Position numbers and translations under genes: made by a program
Assembly: GCA_012064385.1 (NCBI GenBank)
Contig: QRDG01000137.1
Coordinates: forward strand, 1,451,929-1,515,928
Origin: Puccinellia tenuiflora
Taxonomy: Eukaryota; Streptophyta; Magnoliopsida; Poales; Poaceae
Length of the DNA: 64,000 nt
Direction: 5' to 3'
Shown: positions 48,301 through 59,082 of the stretch, in pieces
Layout: each line of letters begins with the position of its first letter
Position numbering within the stretch: the stretch's first letter is position 1
The notes under the pieces: model-generated
Database searches by the model: none
Told to the model about the DNA's origin: nothing
What the model saw: only the letters and a program-made list of their open reading frames with translations

Positions 48301-51300
48301 ACAAGGACCAGTGCATATAAACTGTGCTTTTAGAGAACCACTTGACCACAGCAATCGAGGTTGGAGCTTTGATTGTTTGAGAGGGTTGGAAAGGTGGTTT
48401 AGAAATAATGAACCATATACTAGATACCTAGGAATGAAGATGGTCTCTGCATTTGGTAATTATTCTTGTTCAGTAATAGAGGTTCTGGATATCATAAAGA
48501 AGGCAAAGCAAGGGCTTCTATTAGTCGGAGCTCTTCATAAAGAAGATGACATGTGGGCTGTGGCTTTACTGGCTAGACACCTTTCCTGGCCAGTTGCCGC
48601 TGACATTCTGTCTGGACTGCGTATGAGGAAAGTTCTAAATTCATTTCCAGAACTTAATAAGAGCATTTTGTTTATAGACTACATAGATCAAATTCTACTG
48701 TCGGACTCTGTCAAAAGCTGGATAAATCCAGATGTTATCGTCCAGGTTTATCTCCTCATTCATTCTATGCCTCTGCACCACTTACCTTATCTTCATTTTG
48801 TTGTGTTCTAACTTTCTGAAGGTTAGTGTTTTTCAATTGGCAGATTGGAAGCCGGATTACTAGCAAGCGCGTGGAAACGTTTCTCGAGTCTTGCTTCCCA
48901 TCTTCTTACATATTGATTGATACACATCCGTGCCGCCATGATCCTTCACATGTTGTCACTCACAGAATCCAGACTAGTGTAGCTGAATTTGCTGCTAGTT
49001 TGTGCCAATGTAATTTAGAAAGGAAGACAAGCAGATGGCAGGATATTTTGATGGTTCTGAATTCAGTGGTATGATCCAGAACATGGTGACTATCATGAAA
49101 ATATACAAAAAATAACTATGGTGACATAATGGATAGATAAAAATAAATTCTCCACATGTACAATCAGTCCTTTATAAACTCTGCCGTTTGTTGTTGTCCT
49201 AGGCTATAAGAATGGGTAAAAGAGTTCACCGCTTTATGAAGCTCGAAAATAGTATCAACAATACATTTCCTATATGAATTTTGTAGCTAACACAAAATAA
49301 TTTAACCATCTTACTCCAGAGATGCAAATGAAAAAAAGAAACAGTTAATTTATGTGCCCACAGGAGCAGAACAGCTATGGAAAAAATATATAATTATGTT
49401 GGCATATATTGAACAGAGATTTTCCTGGTGCTCCATCTCCCTGAAAAAAATAATTGATAAACTTCTCATTGCCTTCAATTTCCTTTTGTTTTGACAACTG
49501 CTCCTTATTCCAGGTTTCACAGGAGATAATGTTTCATGTACATTCGGAGTTCTTGCTTACAGAGCCATATGTTGCTCATGTAATCGGAGATGCACTTTAT
49601 GGTGATGCTGTTATGTTTGTTGGGAATAGCATGGTTATTCGAGACTTGAACATGTTTGGGAAAGGCTGGCTTGAACACACCACCAATGGAGGTAATGTGG
49701 TGATGCATAATATTCCTGACTTCATTGGAGCAACAACGGCTGGGAACAGAGGAGCAAGTGGTATCGATGGTTTGCTTAGCACGGCAATTGGATTTGCTGT
49801 TGGGTCAAACAAGCATGTAAGTCATTTGTCAGCTCACGAAGAAGCATGAAAATAACATGGACATCATATGTGTGATGGAATTGGTTCTGTCAAGCATGAA
49901 ATGCGAAAATGATTTGCTGCACTAACCTAGGGATGAAGGGTGAATGGAAATTGTAATGCGCCAGAGACAATATTCCTAGTCACATTCCAAGAAAGAAAAA
50001 AAATACCTATCATAATCAGCACTCAGCAGCAGTTCCCAAACTATTCTGAATAACTGATAATATTTTCTCGTGCATTTTCTAGTGAACTTTGACATAACTT
50101 GGCTTAAAGTACTTGTCATACCAAGTTAAAGCAACATGTAGCATTCATTGTTCAAATTTTGCCAACACATTTCTGCTGAACCTTTACTATAAAATGCCAT
50201 TTTAGGCTATTGGCAGAAACTAGTTTTGTCTTTGCGGGTGGCTTTTTGGCAGAAACTTGACTATGGCTGCACTTTTATCAGGTATGCTGTATTGTTGGTG
50301 ACATATCTTTTCTTCATGATACAAATGGACTATCACTTCTCAACCAAAGGTTTGCAGTTTGAACCCTTCTATGCACCAGTTCTTTCCGAGCCGCGAAGTT
50401 TGGACCCTTATCTTTAGTAATCCTTGTCCAACCCATAATTTATAGCTCAGCCAATTTCATTTCCTCTATTTCTGTTGCACGCTGGCATTAGTATCCACTT
50501 TTTGACCGTTTAGCCAAAATCGTAGATAAGTATTGACTACCGGTACTCTCTTTAGCCAAACTAATTTTGTATTATTATGTACTTAAATCATATTGTGGTG
50601 TAATAAATGATATATTTGTTTGTGATAATGCTTTTGACATTACTGTAGGGACCGGAGGAAACCCATGACAGTAATTGTAATCAACAACCATGGTGGTGCA
50701 ATCTTCAGCCTTCTACCAGTTGCCAAGACAACTTCACCCCAAATTTTGCAGAAATACTTCTACACCTCACATGACATATCGATTTCCAAACTCTGTGCTG
50801 CACACAGGTAAAAACAAGTGATTCAGTTGCAGCTTAGTTGTGCATACATGCACCATGTAATGAACTTTTCTAGCACTTTTCTCATTTGTAACTAGATTTT
50901 TCTTTTAGAACTACACTAACAGAAGTTGGTCCTGAAGCTACGTAGGATACTATAGCTGATTCTGGAACTTGATAAATGTTGTCTGTTAACTTCTGCCTGA
51001 TATATTATTGTATAAATGAAGTAATTTTGAGTGTCAACTGCGAAGTTTCTGTCCCACCATTCTCACTGATTGTATTGCAGGGTGAAGCATTTTTTAGTTC
51101 AAACAAAAGCTGAACTTCACGATACCTTGCTGAAGACACGTGCAGAACATCTTGATTGTGTGGTGGAAGTAGAGAACCACATTGGCGAAAATGCCAGCTT
51201 TCATAGGTTTACTCTCAAACATGTTCAAATAATAATTCTAGTGTATGTCGTGAGTTTAAATGTTTCCCTCCGTTCTGCAGAAATATAAGTATGTTTGTAG

Positions 51301-54300
51301 AAAATACTGCAACCAACTATCTGGATTATCTTCTCGGAGGTCCATATTCTAGGACTATGGGTGATTCCGATGGCATTTATAATAGCAAAATTCGTGCAAT
51401 GGAATACATGTTGTACAGGTATATCGTAACCAAGTAATACACACCCTACTCCTATTCCATACATTGCTCTCAAACCTTCTTTTGCACAGAATCCAGCTTT
51501 CCGCACCTCGTACTTCAGGGGTTTCGGATAGCAGCTTTTCTCATGAAGGCTTTATTCTGAAGTTATGTATGGATGAAAACATTGTAGGATTTGGAGAGGT
51601 TGTTCTTTATTACTATTGTAATTTTTTATGGCTTCTCTAGTTTATTCTGAATTCAAAGCTTAAATTACGGTTCTTGAATTATGTTCTATTTCTCAAATGT
51701 TTACTGGCTATTTACATTTTGAAATACTTGAAAGTAATCATGTGCAATATTAATTCTCCATTACAAGCTTTCTACCTTGAGCCAGAGGTGTTACCTTTTT
51801 GTGCAATTGAGACTATTTTTTAATAAGTTTTTATCCATTTAATATAACAGATTGCACCAATTGAAATTCATGAGGAGGATATGATAGATGTTGAAGAGCA
51901 ACTTAGGTTTCTCTTTCACAGAGTGAAAGATTGTGAGCTAGATGTTGTTCCTTTGTTGAGAGGATCTTTGTCCAATTGGATATGGACAAGCATTGGGATT
52001 CCTGTAAGATAACTTTATTAACTTTCTTGTTACGATTTACAACTGACATCTCAGAGACTGAACTTCTCCTCTCTTTCCTTTTTCTTCTCAGCCTTCTTCG
52101 GTATTTCCAAGTGTTAAGTGTGGCCTGGAGATGGCCATTCTTAATTTGCTTGCGTCGCAACGAAAATGTACATTACCTGAAATCCTTACTGGTTCCCACC
52201 CATTACTAAGAGATCGGAGTCTGGTGGAATATAATCAGAACAGCTCTATACGCATAGAGATCTGTGCACTCTTAGACTCCAATGGTACCCCGATGGAGGT
52301 AGCACTAGCTGTGGCTAAACTTGTCGATGAAGGCTTTACCACAGTGAAACTGAAGGTGATTCTTCTACTTGTTCATTAATGTTAAGATTTGAAATATTTT
52401 CTGATCAAGCAATATGAAGAAATTTCCTTTCAAAATCTCCCATGAAGGTTGGGCGTCGTGAAACTCCTGCTGAAGATGCAGCAGTTATTGAAAAAATAAG
52501 AGAAGTTGTAGGGTACAAGATCAATATCCGTGCTGATGCAAATCGAAAATGGACATATGAGCAAGCAATTGAATTTGCATCCAGGGTAAAAAGCTTTAGT
52601 TTGCAATACATTGAGGTAATCTACCTTTTATTCAGCTGTCATGTACTGGAAACCCTGTAATCGTCTAATAGACAAACAAGAAACTTGCCTTCCTTCTGCT
52701 GTATCATGCGATTAGTTCTTCACAGATATATCATTTCATCCCCAAGAGGCATTCATCTTGTTATTTATTGGGAATCTTCATGCTTCTCACTTGTCAGGAA
52801 CCAGTGAGCTCCGTAGATCATCTCATCAAGTACTGTGAAAACAGTGGCCTGCCTGTTGCTTTAGATGAGAGTATTGACAACCTTAAGGGGGATCCAGTCG
52901 ACAAGCTTCATCAATTTGTTCATCCAGGAATAGTTGCTGTTGTGAGTACAAACTTTATGAGCTATTTTCAAGCTTTTGCTTTGCTTCCATTAACAATTTT
53001 GACTTGGTTTTCATCTTAATGCTTAGGTTATAAAACCCAGTGTTGTTGGCGGCTTTGAGAGTGCAGCTCACATAGCAAAATGGGCTCACATGCATGATAA
53101 GATGGCTGTCATCAGTAGTGCCTACGAGAGTTCTGTAGGTTTGGCGACCTATATACAGTTTGCATATTATGTTAACAGACAACATGATCTAGTCGCCAGA
53201 ATAAAGAGAAATGATTCGTGTGGAAGTGTGGCTCATGGGCTTGGAACTTATCAATGGTTAAGAGAAGATGTATCAGAACAGAAGTTGAAAATTCATGCCC
53301 CCCAGCTTGGTGATGGAATGGGAGCTTCAGTAGAAGATGCCTATGGCTATCTCCAGCATTTAAATATAAACAATGAGAAGATAGAAAGAACATACAGTGA
53401 CGAAAAAATAAAGACATATTCTGTCCAAGTCGATGGGGATGACTTTTCTTACCTATTTAATCTTCAAGAGGCCGGTGATTGTTCAAATGTAAGCATTCCT
53501 CAACTTATTTAAAAAAATATGGTTCAGTTGCCTACCTTGTTGTACAAGATATACTGTTGTAGGTTTCCCCCTTAGGAGCTAAGATAGTGCTGCTACAGTA
53601 ACCAATGGCATGATTTAACTAATGTAGGATAAGGTTGTTGTTTTTCTTCATGGGTTTCTTGGCACAAGTGATGATTGGACTCCCATGATGAAAGCTCTCT
53701 CTCCCAGTGCACGAATCATTGCTGTTGATCTTCCTGGGCACGGGGAATCCCAAATTCTGCAGCATGATGCTGAAAATTTCAGTCAAATCTCTGTTACAAT
53801 TCAATCAATTGCAGATTTATTGCTGAAGTTGATATGCCATATAACTGATGGAGAGGTGGTTGTTGTTGGCTACTCAATGGGTGCAAGGATTGCACTCCAC
53901 ATGGCACTGAATCAAAATCACAAGGTAACTTCATCAAGAATGCAGCTCTCATGTTTCATTGTTTATTTTGGTGATCCTAATTCCTGAGGTACTCATCTTT
54001 CTTCTCTCGCTGCTCTCGCTTTCCCCCACCCACTCCTCTCGGGTTCCCCAGATCCAGGGCCGGTCGGCCCCTCCCCTCTCCTCTCTGGCGGTGGCCGGCG
54101 GCGAGTTGGGTGAGGGTCCCCTCCCTGTACAGTCGTAGTAGTCTAGAGCTTGGCCTAGTGCTAGAGTTTAGCGTTATGCCAGTAGTTTGGAGTGCTTTGC
54201 CGGCGCTTCGGGGCCGAGCCCCGCAACATTTTGCGGCAGCTCTCTTCTTCGCGGTGCTCCTATGGTTGGGGACGAAGATGGAGAGAGGTTGTGCCGTCGG

Positions 54301-56129
54301 CATCTCCGTCATCAATAAGGCCCAGGTTAGGGGCGGAAGCTTGGATTGGCGTGGCTATCTTCTACATCAGCATGGGGGAAGATCTCAGATCGGTAAGCTC
54401 CTTGTGCGTTTCCTCCTCTTGGCCGGCCGTGGTGGCGGGGGAGAGGGTTGCTGGCGCGTACGGGCGGACTGCCGCTTCTGGGAAGGGTGTGAGGTTGTGC
54501 TGCCGATGGATCTCGTGGTGTCCTTCGGGTCAGGTCGCTGCGGTTGCGAGCAGGGCTTGGGGATGGCAGGATCTGGAGGCATCTGGGTTCGTGGTGAAGC
54601 TGCTGAAGGGAGATCTTCTGCTCTTCTTCTGTTTCGAAGCATTGACTTGGTTCCTTTTCTCCTGGCCGGCCGTGGCGGTGAGGGGGAGGGGAGGAGCATT
54701 GCAATGTTTTTCGAAGATGAGGGCGGGAGGGGTTCTCGGTTTTTTGGTGAGACGAATTTCTCTGAATATTGTCTTTGCTGCATCCGGATTAAGAATGGCT
54801 TCGAGGATGTTCTCCAAATGAGTGTTAAAGCCTTCTCATCCGGGTTGTTCCACCGACAACGGGTGAGATCGTTGTTGTTGTTGGTCCCCAGATTCAATGA
54901 GAGGCATGATCTGAAGCTGAGCTCGGTGTGGCGTACACAAAATCTTCAGCTCAGCGTTTCACAACCTCAGGTGCGACGACCTATCAGATCGCTGGGAGAG
55001 CCGCCAGGATGCTATAGGCGAGCGCAATGGATGAGGCCCTCGAGGACTACAGTTGTGGTTGCGCGTCGGATTTCTCGGCCGATCCACCATCAGGCTCCTC
55101 TTGTAGTCTTCACTCACTCGTTTTTAGAACTTGTTCTTGAGCTTTATATTTGTATGTTGCAAAGTCATGTACTGGATACTCCCTTTGTGGGAGCCCCTCA
55201 CCTTGTATTTGTGCTTTAACTTAATATATCGTTTGTGTGTTCAAAAAAAAAAATTCCTGAGGTACTCATGTCGAGACAGATTAGTGGAGCTATTTTGATA
55301 TCTGGGAGTCCTGGTTTGAGACATGAAGTAAGTAGAAGACGTCGTACTGCTATTGATAAATCAAGAGCTCAATTCCTGTTGTCTTCCGGACTGGAATGTT
55401 TTATCAAGACATGGTACTCGGGAAAAATGTGGTCCAGGTAACAACCTGATGGTGAAAATAACTTACTGTATTTGATTTCTCGACTCTACAATATGAAGTA
55501 TTTGACATGCTTGTTATTTCCATTTCTGTTGATTGGACCAACCATCCAGTCTAAGAGAACATCCACAATTTGATTCCCTAGTGAGGACACGCGGAAACCA
55601 CAGTAACATCGCAGATCTATCTAAGGTTCTTGCTGACTCAAGCATAGGGAGCCAAAAGTAAGATCACTTTCTGCTCTCTTCAGTAAGATTTTCATTTAGC
55701 AGTATTCATATGATCATATCCTATCCGGTATATCAGTACCGGTGATGTCAACAAGTTGGTAAAACACGGTGCACTGATAATATAGGTGACAAACAGTTTA
55801 ATATGTGCATTTCATTACTGTTGTACGTGACAAGAAAGTTCTGTCTCATGCAAGTTTCAATGTACAGATCCCTGTGGGAGGACCTGAAACACTTGGAGAA
55901 GCCTCTCCTCATCGTTGCAGGCGAGAAGGACGCAAAATTCAAAGAGATATCTGAGCAGATGTGCAGCGAGATAAGAAAGTACGGGGAAGGTGAATCTGAT
56001 TGTCGTAACAAGCAGGAGCTTTGTGAAATGGTCGTTGTCCCAGAAAGTGGCCATGCTGTGCATGTCGAGAACCCTCTTCCTTTAGTTAGAGCCATCAGGA
56101 AGTTCTTGCTAAAGCTGCACAAGCCATAA
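42309..56129 (+). CDS. PHYLLO: PHYLLO: fused MenF-like/MenD/MenC/MenH protein of phylloquinone synthesis, 27 exons, about 1714 aa
   Basis: It catalyses the SEPHCHC, SHCHC and o-succinylbenzoate steps of vitamin K1 synthesis in chloroplasts. Exons: 42309-42677, 42938-43134, 43235-43352, 43859-43975, 44102-44203, 46028-46084, 46754-46822, 47057-47167, 47239-47433, 47642-47740, 48179-48745, 48844-49068, 49514-49816, 50282-50349, 50649-50807, 51081-51206, 51281-51418, 51490-51598, 51851-52003, 52092-52355, 52448-52615, 52798-52941, 53027-53488, 53628-53924, 55280-55437, 55550-55657, 55868-56129. Every junction is GT..AG, phases match and no stop interrupts. The N-terminus is Pro/Arg/Ser-rich, as expected for a plastid transit peptide. 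Module order and length agree with Arabidopsis PHYLLO (about 1715 aa). Intron 5 (1.8 kb) and intron 24 (1.36 kb) are enlarged by transposons. Exon 25 could also start at 55262, adding six in-frame codons, but HK-ISGAILISG aligns better with relatives. Confidence 0.95.
44575..44595 (+). repeat. C21 homopolymer in PHYLLO intron 5
   Basis: Twenty-one uninterrupted C followed by ACCCC. A run of 18 G lies 170 bp downstream on the same strand. Confidence 0.95.
44768..45345 (-). mobile_element. Copia-type LTR fragment in PHYLLO intron 5, with G18 run at its edge
   Basis: The G18 run (44768-44785) followed by TGAATAGGC is the inverse of the GCCTATTCACCCCCCC found at the end of the copia LTR at 63721-63742. 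Further in, repeated GTACTACCG and CCTGGGG motifs are like those in related LTRs. Boundaries are vague. AGTAATTAGCTATGACCAATGCAAG just past it (about 45327) recurs, slightly changed, at about 45811, hinting at a duplication of host intron sequence. Confidence 0.5.
46445..46578 (+). mobile_element. 5'-truncated LINE fragment in PHYLLO intron 5
   Basis: The 134 bp ending CATTTTCTCCGA plus an A-run lie between two identical 17-bp duplications AAAAAGGTAAAATTGAC (46428-46444 and 46579-46595). This is a clean target-primed insertion of a short LINE 3' end. Confidence 0.85.
47057..51206 (+). other. PHYLLO exons 8-16: MenD module (SEPHCHC synthase, thiamine diphosphate-dependent; about residues 344-961)
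   Basis: Motifs in order: APGSRSSPLALSATGHP, CYDERSLGFHAVGYGRG, KPAIVITSSGTAVSNLFPS, VLLTADRPPELHDAGANQ (exons 8-10), NLPPPGD and GPVHINCAFREPLD (exon 11), GSRITSKR and HPCRHDPSHVVTHR (exon 12), GNSMVIRD and GNRGASGIDGLLSTAIGFA (exon 13). The thiamine-diphosphate motif is split over exons 14 and 15: GDISFLHDTNG ... VIVINNHGGAIF. Exon 14 is only 68 bp and is easily missed. Confidence 0.93.
51281..53488 (+). other. PHYLLO exons 17-23: MenC module (o-succinylbenzoate synthase; about residues 962-1440)
   Basis: This is an enolase-superfamily fold. The catalytic lysine pair K-x-K appears in VKLKVGRR at the exon 20/21 border. Metal ligands fit IRADANRKW, YIEEPVSS and VALDES, and the second-side lysine lies in VIKPSVVGGFE. 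HKMAVISSAYESS is replaced here by HDKMAVISSAYESSVGLATY, as expected for the family. Confidence 0.92.
53628..56129 (+). other. PHYLLO exons 24-27: MenH module (SHCHC synthase, alpha/beta hydrolase; about residues 1441-1714)
   Basis: Visible are the oxyanion-hole segment VVFLHGFLGTSDDW, AVDLPGHGES, the nucleophile elbow VVVGYSMGARIALHMAL (catalytic Ser), ISGSPGLRHE, VAGEKDAKFK and the catalytic His in PESGHAVHVENPL. The protein ends KFLLKLHKP. Intron 24 within this module carries a retroposon. Confidence 0.92.
53997..55251 (+). mobile_element. Non-LTR retroposon in PHYLLO intron 24, perfect 18-bp target duplication
   Basis: AATTCCTGAGGTACTCAT is present at 53979-53996 and 55252-55269. The 1255-bp insert starts with a C/T-rich, GC-rich leader and ends TTCAAAAAAAAAA. 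Long ORFs at 54110-55219 in several frames have no family motif. Without the insert and one duplication copy, the intron would be 82 bp (53925-53996 plus GTCGAGACAG). The insert therefore lies between a plausible branch point (CCTAATT, 53976-53982) and the 3' splice site (55279). Confidence 0.9.
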
Positions 56130-57260
56130 CACGCCTTAGTACGAGCACATTACGAAAGACAGATCTATGCTGGAGTTGTTCTCAGAGTCTGGGAATTTTT
56201 ATATCTACCAGCTTTGCCATATTCAGTGGCCGGGTTATATATTTATGGGATATAAATGTCGACGGTAGAAAAGGTTTCCTGTGTTCTATCTTGTGCTGGT
56301 AGTTAAGCAGAGGGCAGCTTGCTACATTTCAGGAATTACTGTGGTAATTAGCCTGTCAGTCAAGTGGGTTACTACCTATCTCTGGATGGAGCAGGTAACA
56401 TTCTGCAATTCCTGGATCTCGAGTTAATGCATTCTCTCGGGGCGCGCAACTCTATGCTTAGGTTGAATTTATTTCCCCCGATTGCGTAAAGATCGCATCT
56501 GGTTAGTCAAAGTAACAACCCAATTGCACCGGTATAGAATTGGTTGCACTCGCCTCAAGTTGTCTTTGTTTTTAGAAGTGAAGCTTGTGTTGATCCTCTC
56601 TGTAATCGAAATGACTCATCACGATCTTCGCAACTGCAGTGGTTGCGTGTTTGATATCCCTCTTTTCTTTCCGATCAATTAGCTCCTGTCCGATTCCTCA
56701 GTGCATATAATTTTTGATACTCTTTTTTGAGGGTTGGCTCCTTTCCTGAATTCATAATAACTTGTAAAACTCTTTGAGGGTTGCCTAGGAACATAGGATC
56801 TTGCGGTCTCAAATGGAATCAGAAGCCCGATGTGAATCTGGCTTTTAAAAAACTGGCGTCGTGCATGTGGAAACTGTACAAGCACAGGCGGGGCGTGCGT
56901 GGCACGCAGAGTCACACCCACAGACCTTCTCGCCGATGTGTCGGGCCTCCAACAGGGAGCTCGGATCCCGAGAGGCAGCCACTGCCTGGCACACCCCCTA
57001 CGCTCAGAAGCCACACGTGCTGCCTCACTGCGTGACCCCTTTGGTACACCACCCCCCGGTACAATTCTGAGCTCTAGTAAAAAAGAGAGAGAAAAGCTTA
57101 CCGTCATAGGGTTTTTTAAACATCACCGGTACAGATTGGCGCAGATGTTTTATACTTAAGAAATCTGAGCCCAGCTTTGACCACCCAGTTAGCTACCTAG
57201 CTAGTCGCCGATCTATACCTGACTACAGTGCTTAAACTAAGTAAGAAGGACTGCCATTCT
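56130..57260. other. PHYLLO 3' flank and intergenic stretch
   Basis: The first 300-400 bp are probably the PHYLLO 3' UTR. I could not fix a polyadenylation site. The segment 56860-57060 is GC-richer, with CACACCCCC and GGTACACCACCCCCCGG, and looks like an old repeat remnant. No gene is seen. Confidence 0.4.
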
Positions 57261-57270
57261 TCTATAAGAA
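57261..57270 (+). promoter_or_regulatory. Possible TATA box of the small peptide gene
   Basis: TCTATAAGAA lies about 130 bp upstream of the ATG at 57398, a suitable distance for a short 5' UTR. Confidence 0.45.
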
Positions 57271-57397
57271 CCCAGCAAGCCACAGCCTTCCACCTCTCTT
57301 CATCTTCATGCCATCGATCACCACTTCACCAGCTGACTGACTGAGCTTTACGAGCGTGTCGACAAGTTGCACTACTACGTACGGGTTAATATTCACC

Positions 57398-57877
57398 ATG
57401 AGCCGCAGGACTACCGCCTCGACTCTTCTTGCAGCTGGGCTGCTCATCTCCCTGCTGCTTGCTCTTGACCACCCAGTGGCTCATGCTCGCCATGGTGAGT
57501 TGAATTTCATCTTCTTTGCATTATTCATCTGAATTTTGAGCATTTGTTCAGTCACCTCCGTCAACCGGAAGTATTGTTGATTTGACCAGGTACGTGGTCT
57601 CATATTTTGTTTGCTTACTCTCGCAGTGAAGGACCCCTCCATACTGACCGGCGATTCCTCTTCTATGAAGAAAGGGCTACAACAAGCAGGGATTAACAGG
57701 AAGCTCGATGCGGGGAAGACCAAGAAATTTGAAAACGTGGGGGTGAAGGGGCCAAATGGACACGGTGCGCGAGAATCGTTCGGATCAAGCTCTAGCAATG
57801 GAGGGAGCGTCGGCGTGGAATCTAATAAGACTCGCCGTGGAGGAGGTCCCATTCCTCACCCGAAGAAACACAACTAA
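57398..57877 (+). CDS. Secreted small peptide precursor, IDA-like C-terminus, two exons, 115 aa
   Basis: Exon 1 is 57398-57494 and exon 2 is 57627-57877, with a 132-bp GT..AG intron and matching phase (G|TG, Val). Residues 1-29 form a signal peptide: basic MSRRTTAS, a Leu-rich core LLAAGLLISLLLAL, and a likely cut after PVAHA. The middle is variable, rich in Lys, Gly and Ser (SMKKGLQQAGINRKLDAGK). The C-terminus is NKTRRGGGPIPHPKKHN and stop. PIP..KKHN at the very end, after a dibasic RR, resembles the mature IDA/IDL peptides (PIPPSAPSKRHN), with a shorter spacer; a CLE-like origin is a second option. IDA-type peptides signal through HAESA-type receptor kinases in cell separation and stress. 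That role here is inference. ATTCACCATGA is a fair plant start context. Confidence 0.75.
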
Positions 57878-58877
57878 GAATGTGTAGACATAGAGCTAGC
57901 TAGCTAGTTAGATACTACTCCGTTAACCGCATCTTGTTGTATTTACTATCTGATTTAGAGTAGTTCTTTATTTCCTCTCTATCTATGGCTAGTCTCTAGG
58001 TAAGAACTTAGCTAGGACGCGAAGATCACACCCCACTGAGCATACTGTACTTTTTGTTTGCTGACAAACTAAACCGTACAATTTTCCTACGTATATACAT
58101 TTTTGCTGCGACGCTAGAGGGCATTTTCATTAACCCAATTTGTTGCCATGGCACCCCCAACGATGTTGGAATCGAAGTTTCTTCGCTCAGAAAATGCTGC
58201 ACTATACATCTATTCCCATGCGGTTAAAAAGGCCATGGCAGGGCCATTCGCACACGGAATAGAACTCGTGTGCGAAGGAACTGGATTTGCAAACGAGAAA
58301 AACAACAACAACCGTGTGCAATGGACCTCAGCTGTGTGCATCCTTTGAATGCAGAGCCTGGGGGTACACCCTCCATTTCAAAGAAAAAAAGTGTGCAATG
58401 GACCTGAATACTCAAGCCAGGACACGAGAATAATCATGCGCAAATGAACCTAATATGCAAACGAGCGGGTGCGATTAAAAAAAAAACACCGGGGGCACCA
58501 CAGGTGTGGGCGGGAGGTTGCCGGAACTCGCACTACAAGCCGGCCATGAAGGAAGTCCGTTGTAAGCGTGTCGCACCCCTCCTGTGGCTACGGCTGTGAT
58601 GTCAGATTCGGCAGCTCCGCGCATGGGTGGAGCTCGATCTCGAGTCACCCCGATACACCACTTTAGCATGGCATAATTTTTTTAAACCGCAATCTACTAT
58701 ATAAAAATATGGTTTGTAACTTGTAACCTAGATAACATGACATAATAAGAGAGAACATATAAATACACAATAATTATTAGTAAATGCCTATTATATTTTT
58801 TATAAACACTAGCCACACAATTTCTTATAAGATTTCATCTACTAGCCACAATTTACGCAAAAGAATAAAGAAATTTA
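57878..58877. other. 3' flank of the peptide gene and intergenic stretch
   Basis: A GCTAGCTAGCTAG microsatellite lies at 57893-57908, probably in the 3' UTR. Around 58247-58280 an inverted repeat TTCGCACAC..GTGTGCGAA with scattered GTGTGCAA copies suggests a CACTA-type remnant. No gene is seen. Confidence 0.4.
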
Positions 58878-59079
58878 GGGCACGTTTGACACCCATCATT
58901 TTATTTTATTTGGAAAATGAAATGAGAGGATTAGGAATAGGAATTGACATAACATAGACATTTGATAAAATTTCAAAATAAATGACATGTCCAATTCCAT
59001 GACAGCCGAACAAATTGAGTATGAAATCACAAACAAATTTCATGACTCCATATTGAAATGATGGAAGCCAAACAAGCTC
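58878..59079. mobile_element. Tourist-like MITE, about 202 bp
   Basis: The left end GGGCACGTTTGACACCCATCATTT matches the inverse of the right end (AAATGATGGAAGCCAAACAAGCTC) at 18 of 24 positions. TTA and TTG flank it, an imperfect 3-bp duplication. Size, AT-rich interior and the GTTTGG core suit PIF/Harbinger-type MITEs. Confidence 0.6.
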
Positions 59080-59082
59080 TTG

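Noticed and set aside
54110..55219. 369-aa ORF inside PHYLLO intron 24
   Set aside because: It belongs to the inserted retroposon; competing frames are open and no known domain is present.
55262..55279. Exon 25 starting at 55262
   Set aside because: GT at 55262 follows AG and the frame stays open, but it adds VLMSRQ, which relatives lack. The acceptor at 55279 gives HK-ISGAILISG, matching the family. The earlier AG is part of the target duplication.
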